Shown here: piece by piece, positions 59,526 to 64,000 of the stretch
Layout of the letters: every line of letters begins with the position of its first letter
Position numbering within the stretch: position 1 is the first letter of the stretch
Assembly: GCF_027580225.2 (NCBI RefSeq)
Contig: NC_073353.2
Coordinates: 34,748,501-34,812,500, forward strand
DNA length: 64,000 bases
Origin: Misgurnus anguillicaudatus
Lineage: Eukaryota; Chordata; Actinopteri; Cypriniformes; Cobitidae
Direction of reading: 5' to 3'
Position numbers and translations under genes: made by a program
The notes under the pieces: generated by a model
Told to the model about the DNA's origin: nothing
Databases searched by the model: none
The model's input: only the letters and a program-made list of their open reading frames with translations

Positions 59526-59529
59526 CAAA

Positions 59530-59552
59530 GAGAGAGAGAGAGAGAGAGAGAG
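59530..59552. repeat. (GA)n microsatellite
   Basis: About 11 AG units. Confidence 0.95.
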
Positions 59553-60144
59553 TAAACATGGGGAGGAGACACTACTGCTTTGGCTGTACAGTATTTGTCC
59601 TGGACATTCTTCACTGTCTGACACAAGACTGAGACTTGAATAAAACCTTATCCTGGTTAAACTGGCACGTCTAAGAAAAACAACAACATTTGTGGTTGTT
59701 TTCTCAGCGGGAAATCGGAATGGTAAAGTGTGACGCTTTTCTTTAAACTGTTGCAAAAGTGTTAAAGTTAGACTCAACACCTCTGAATCAGAGCCAGTGC
59801 TGCAGAAACACATTCATGATTTTCAAGGAGAAAATCTCAAATCAAATTCATGAGAATTTCGAGATGGTTTAATGACATTGATTTACATTTTTAAGCACTT
59901 CATAGCTAAAGCTTCCAAGTTAAATACCAGGCTGGGTCTCCAGGTTCCAGGTTAAGCTCCATTGACAGCATACAAGCTTAAATATCCTTTTTATACACAA
60001 AAATCAATACAAGTGCTTTAAAAAAATGTGAGCTGATACCTGCCCAAATCTCAAGTCCAGTAATGCATCTTACTGTAAGTGCATTACGGTAAATGTGCAA
60101 AAAAAGAGAACCTTTTGTTCTTTTTTCAGAAACTAGGCCCTATC

Positions 60145-60260
60145 ACAAAATCATTGATAGAGCATTACATTAGCAGCCCAAAAGGTCATGGATTTGAACC
60201 CAGGGAGCACACATGCTGATAAATAAATGTATACCTTGCAATGAACTGTAAAGCCTTAAA
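60145..60260 (+). mobile_element. Degraded tRNA-derived SINE
   Basis: GATAGAGCATTACATTAGCA, AAAAGGTCATGGATTTGAAC, CCAGGGAGCACACATGC and a TAAATAAATGTATA tail match the order of motifs in the SINE at 48924-49320. The A box is degraded. Confidence 0.65.
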
Positions 60261-60289
60261 TATAGTTGTTGTTTTTTTACTAGGAATGC

Positions 60290-61430
60290 TCCGATCGATC
60301 GGCTGATGATGCTTGCTATGCTGGATGATGCGACGGCAGCCATATTGCCCCAGAACACCCACCACACACCAGCTTATTAGTGGAGAGGAGACCAAGTGAT
60401 ATAGCCAATTAGTAGATATGGGGATGATTTTGGCCAATGGGCAAGTTTGGCCAGGATGCCGGGGCACACCCCTACTCTTCTTCGAATGACATCCTTGGAT
60501 TTTTAATGACCACAGAGAGTCAGGACCTCGGTTTAACATCTCATCCGAAAGACGGTGCTTTTTGACAGTATAGTGTCTCCATCACTATACTGGGGTGTAA
60601 GGACCCACACAGACCACAAGGTGAGCACCCCCTACTGGTCTCACTAACACCTCTACCAGCAGCAACCTGGTTTTCCCAGGTGGTCTCCCATCCAAGTACT
60701 GACCAGGTTCAGCCCTGCTTAGCTTCAGTGGGCAAGCTGTCTTGGGCTACAGTAGTGATGGGAGAAACTAAGCTTTTCGAAGCTTCGAATCAATTGAACC
60801 AATTGCTTCGAAAATTGATTCAGTTTTTCGAAGCAGTTCGAAACCCACACACGCTGGCGACCCCTGCGGGTCAAAATAGTGTAAAAGCAGATGTGTCCAA
60901 ACATTTTACACTTTTTTAAACAAAATAATAGCAAGATTTTTATTAAAATATGTTTTAAAAAACTATTTAACTTAATTAAGACATAGTTAAAAGTCTTTTA
61001 TGTGTTTTTAGTTTTATTTAGGGCAAACAAATCATTAAACTAACTACCCTTTTAATTATGCACATTTTTGTCATTAAATCTATAAACAAAATCTATAAAC
61101 AAAAAGTAGACAAAATGGCAGTGTTATTAGTCAGAAGGACAAATGTTTTATGAACTTTCATAATAAAACTGACCCGAGTTCACCTAAACATATTAGACAC
61201 TGGTCATGTGATCAACTCCCCCTAGTGGTGAACCATCGGATTTTCGAAACGTTTCGAAACAGTTATGACGTAATGAAGCCTCGTTTGCTAAGATCACGTG
61301 ACTTGTGCTAGTTTGAAACACGCTCCGAACCACTGATTCGAAACAAAAGATTCGTAAATGTTTCGAAGCCTCATGAAGCAGTGCTTCGAAAACGACCATC
61401 ACTAGGCTACAGGATGATATGGCTGCTGGC
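60290..61430 (-). mobile_element. 5S-rRNA-derived SINE (SINE3-like) split by a hAT element
   Basis: On the minus strand, 60752 to 60650 reads GAAGCTAAGCAGGGCTGAAC, CTGGTCAGTACTTGGATGGG and AGACCACCTGGGAA, the internal-promoter part of a 5S rRNA-like head. Then come the family body (AGTAGGGGGTGCTCACC, GTATAGTGATGGAGACACTA, TTTCGGATGAGATGTTAAAC) and the tail CTCCACTAATAAGCTGGTGT. The extreme head (CCATATCATCCTGTAGCC) lies at 61405-61430, beyond the insertion 60753-61404. The 3' tail is truncated near 60290, by a CCGATCGATCGGC sequence of hAT type. Confidence 0.88.
60753..61404. mobile_element. hAT-type element with exact 8-bp TSD inside the SINE
   Basis: Ends TAGTGATGGGAGAAACTAAG and TTCGAAAACGACCATCACTA; exact duplication ggctacag at 60745-60752 and 61405-61412. 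Subterminal TTCGAA motifs in both orientations. No ORF of note. Confidence 0.93.
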
Positions 61431-61557
61431 TATTGCAAAACATAGTTTATTTGTCTCGTACCTGTACACAGACGCTCAACGCATGCACATTGCGACAAAA
61501 TGCAATGCATCTTCTGGGCTATACTACATTCTCCTGTACGCGTATGCATGACCTACA

Positions 61558-62509
61558 AATCTTTTGTTTCGAATCAATTGGTTTGGAGCGTGTTTCAAAC
61601 TAGCCAAGTCACGTGATTTTAGCTAACGAGGCTTCATTACGTTATACTGTTTCGAAACGTTACGAAAATCCGATCCACTAGGGGGAGTTGATCACAAATG
61701 ATCAGTGTCTAATATGGATAGGTGATCTCGGGTCGGTTTTATTGTGCAAGTTCATAAAACATGCATTGTTCAGACCAATAACACTACATTTTTGTCTACT
61801 TTTTGTTTATAGACAGATTTAATAACAAAAATGTGCATAATTAAAGGTGCAGTGTGTAATTTTAGAAGGATCTCTTGACAGAAATGCAAAATAATATACA
61901 AAACTATATTATCAGGGGTGTATAAAGACCTTTCATAATGAACCGTTATGTGTTTATTACCTTTTTATCTACATACCCCTTACATGGAAGTCGCCATTTT
62001 GTGCCGCCATTTTTCTACAGAAGCCCTTAATGGACAAATATTTTTACTAAGTTGTCTCCGATGATGACATGTTTGTCCGGTGGTGGCTATTGTAGCTTCT
62101 CTATGTGTTTCAAAAGCAAGGTGTGAGCAGTGGACTAAGCCGTTGGTTGCAATTCGCAACATCACCACACACACTAGATGGCACTTAAATTTACACACTG
62201 CACCTTTAAAAGGGCAGATAGTTTTAATGATTTGTTTGCCCTAAATGAAGCTAAAAACACATAATACACTTTTAATTATGTCTTAGTTAAGTTAAATAAT
62301 TTTTTAAACATAATTTAATAGAAATCTTGCTATTATTTTGTAAAATAAAGTGTGAAATGTTTGAACAGATCTGCTTTTACACTATTTTGACCAGCAGGTA
62401 TCGGCAGTGTATGTGGTGTTTCGAACGCTTTAAAAAACGGAATAAATTTTCGAATAAATTGGTTCAATTGACTGGAAGCTTCCAAAAGCTTTGTTTCTCC
62501 CATCACTAC
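61558..62509. mobile_element. Inverted second copy of the same hAT family, with nested TTAA element
   Basis: Reverse complement of 60753-61360: AATCTTTTGTTTCGAATCA, CTAGGGGGAGTTGATCAC, TTTTTGTCTACTTTTTG, TTTTACACTATTTTGACC, ending TTTGTTTCTCCCATCACTA at 62509. One terminus (about 45 bp) is missing at the 61558 side. Split by 61846-62205. Confidence 0.85.
61846..62205. mobile_element. TTAA element, AGGTGCAGTGTGT family, copy 2
   Basis: TTAA at 61842-61845 and 62206-62209; ends AGGTGCAGTGTGTAATTTT and TTTACACACTGCACCT. Aligns with 30205-30577, including CTATATTATCAGGGGTGTAT and GAAGTCGCCATTTTGTGCCG. Confidence 0.92.
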
Positions 62510-62515
62510 CTACGC

Positions 62516-64000
62516 GCACAACGTACGCATGGTTACAAAACTCAGGCGGTGCGCGTACAGTGATTCTCTTTACACACAGTAGCCGCATTCACAAACCCAC
62601 ATAAAACCAAATTAAATTCCAGCACTTCCATACTCCTTGTAAGCAGTTCTCACAAGTTCCTGAATGAACTCTCAGACTGAACTAACCTACATTTAAAAGC
62701 TAAAAATTGCTTTCTGACCACCAGGGGCAGTTCTAGGGTCAGATATATTCAGAACTTCGACTTCTGTGGTTGCACATGGATCCTTTGATTGAATATTGGG
62801 ACTGGTTGTATATTTGTCTTCAAAGTATGAAGTTTCTACATCTTACTGAGGTAAAAATAGAGAAAACGATTCCCAATGCTGGTCTCAGTCCCAGACATGT
62901 TGAAAGAAATCATGCGCTAGTTAAAATAAATAAATCATGATTGTCCAACTGTGCCGTATTGTGTTGTTTCTAATGTAAGAACCCATCCTAAGCTAATGAC
63001 CCCTGAGATTATCACCCATCTAAATAGATGCACTTTAAAAAATTCCCTTGAAATCAGATTCCCTATCCAATATCAGTAAATAAAAACAACTGCACATCTG
63101 ACCTCGAAACCAGAGCACAGGGATACAAACATTTCCATTCCCATTGCATTAACATGTGCACTTCAGACGCATATGAACAGTTGGCCCTGCGTGCATGTGG
63201 AGTGTTACATTACATTAAGCCGCTGCAGGCATGCGTTTCCCTGCATTGCTGTCAGATCTGCCAAATAGTGTAACGATATATGTGGAGTTCCCTATCTTCA
63301 CCACATCCGTTGACTGGGTACATCATTATTTATGAGATATTTAGAAAATAAGATGACGATGATGCAAAAATATGATACACTGTAACATTATATTAGCCGG
63401 TAGAGAAGTCTTACTGTGTTTAACACACAGCTATGGACCACGATTTGCTACTGCTTTTGCTTATTACTGCAGAAACAGATTGATGCCACAGTCACACCCC
63501 ACCAAGCAATAGCCATCGTTTCACCATCTAGGTTAACTGTAGCCCCCGAGTATTCTAGCCAAAATAAACCTGAATTTGGTTAAACTTAAGTGTGTCATTT
63601 TTGCCAAAATAACTTGTGGTCAACAGTGATTACAGGGTTTGGTTTCATCTATTTATTTATTTATTTTAGGGCTATGGTTAGACATCACATTTTTACTGAC
63701 ATCCCAAATTTGCCTTGTTTGAGCCTTGATGTCTGGGCTGTGAATGGGATGGCTATTATAAGTCTTTTAAATGCAAAATCGCTTGCTGGTCCAAGACTTT
63801 CGGCACACAACATTTCTGCACAGACCCCCGCATACTGTATATGGGTGCAACCACCAGATATGACATTTTTTCACATATCATAAGTTTCGACATGCTTGCA
63901 CTTTTATTGTCTCTTTTGATATTGTACAAAATAGAATTGTGCAATACTGTTATTTTCAGGAGAACAGAAAAGGTCACACTATTGATCATCTGTTGGACAC
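62516..64000. other. No feature recognised
   Basis: Intron-like to the window end. The frame 63590-63883 has no recognisable domain. Confidence 0.4.

Larger units (their letters stand above)
39840..64000 (-). other. Presumed upstream intron of the ZNF385-like gene
   Basis: It precedes the acceptor at 39841-39840 in transcript direction. No upstream exon, CpG-island promoter or other gene is recognised. It contains SINEs, hAT-type and TTAA-type elements listed separately. If the exon is instead the first exon of a short isoform, part of 39840-40250 could be promoter or 5' leader. Confidence 0.5.

Noticed and set aside
59301..59813. 170-codon minus-strand frame, the longest in the window
   Set aside because: Crosses a (GA)n repeat giving a Ser-Leu run; no recognisable domain, composition unlike a conserved protein, no supporting splice context.
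60650..60752. 5S rRNA gene
   Set aside because: Only the central promoter-like part matches and it continues into a SINE body and tail; the head is diverged.

Overview
The window looks like intronic chromosomal DNA from a bony fish, most likely a cyprinid. It is AT-rich and has no bacterial-style gene packing. It carries (GATA)n and (CA)n microsatellites, a 5S-rRNA-derived SINE, a tRNA-derived SINE, and a dense layer of short DNA transposons of the kinds common in teleosts. The species cannot be fixed from the sequence.

Only one convincing protein-coding exon was found, on the minus strand at 39522-39839. It encodes the first matrin/U1-type C2H2 zinc finger (core LCEVCNIQ ... HFNGKSH) of a ZNF385-family protein, closest in my reading to ZNF385B or ZNF385D. 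It has a good splice acceptor with a long pyrimidine tract and a consensus GTAAGA donor. No other exon of the gene is recognisable, so the rest of the window reads as its flanking introns: 39840-64000 upstream and 1-39521 downstream in transcript direction.

The rest is mobile DNA. (1) Non-autonomous hAT-type elements with 8-bp target-site duplications (TSDs) that I could read directly: 84-369 (one mismatch), 6075-7607 (with a broken BED zinc-finger ORF), 11472-11864, 16952-17899, 46515-46724, 51541-51992, 53895-55429, 57061-57461 and 60753-61404. (2) Elements flanked by TTAA, piggyBac-like in target choice: 7708-8302, 8586-9885, 21977-22625, 22034-22244, 28132-28546, 30205-30577, 31923-33012, 45762-47199, 48960-49238 and 61846-62205, plus some with one degraded TTAA. 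(3) Other short inverted-repeat MITEs, with at least five copies or fragments of a CACTGCAAAAAATG family.

The most striking architecture is nesting and palindromy. There is a 1.09-kb almost perfect foldback at 31923-33012, and a stack of up to four elements at 19451-21010. A 5S-SINE at 60290-61430 is split by a hAT element, followed by a second, inverted copy of the same hAT family. A tRNA-SINE at 48924-49320 is split by a small piggyBac-like element. No undescribed gene system was found; the value of the window is as a record of successive insertions. All alignments were made by eye. Family names are given only where the termini or target duplications support them.
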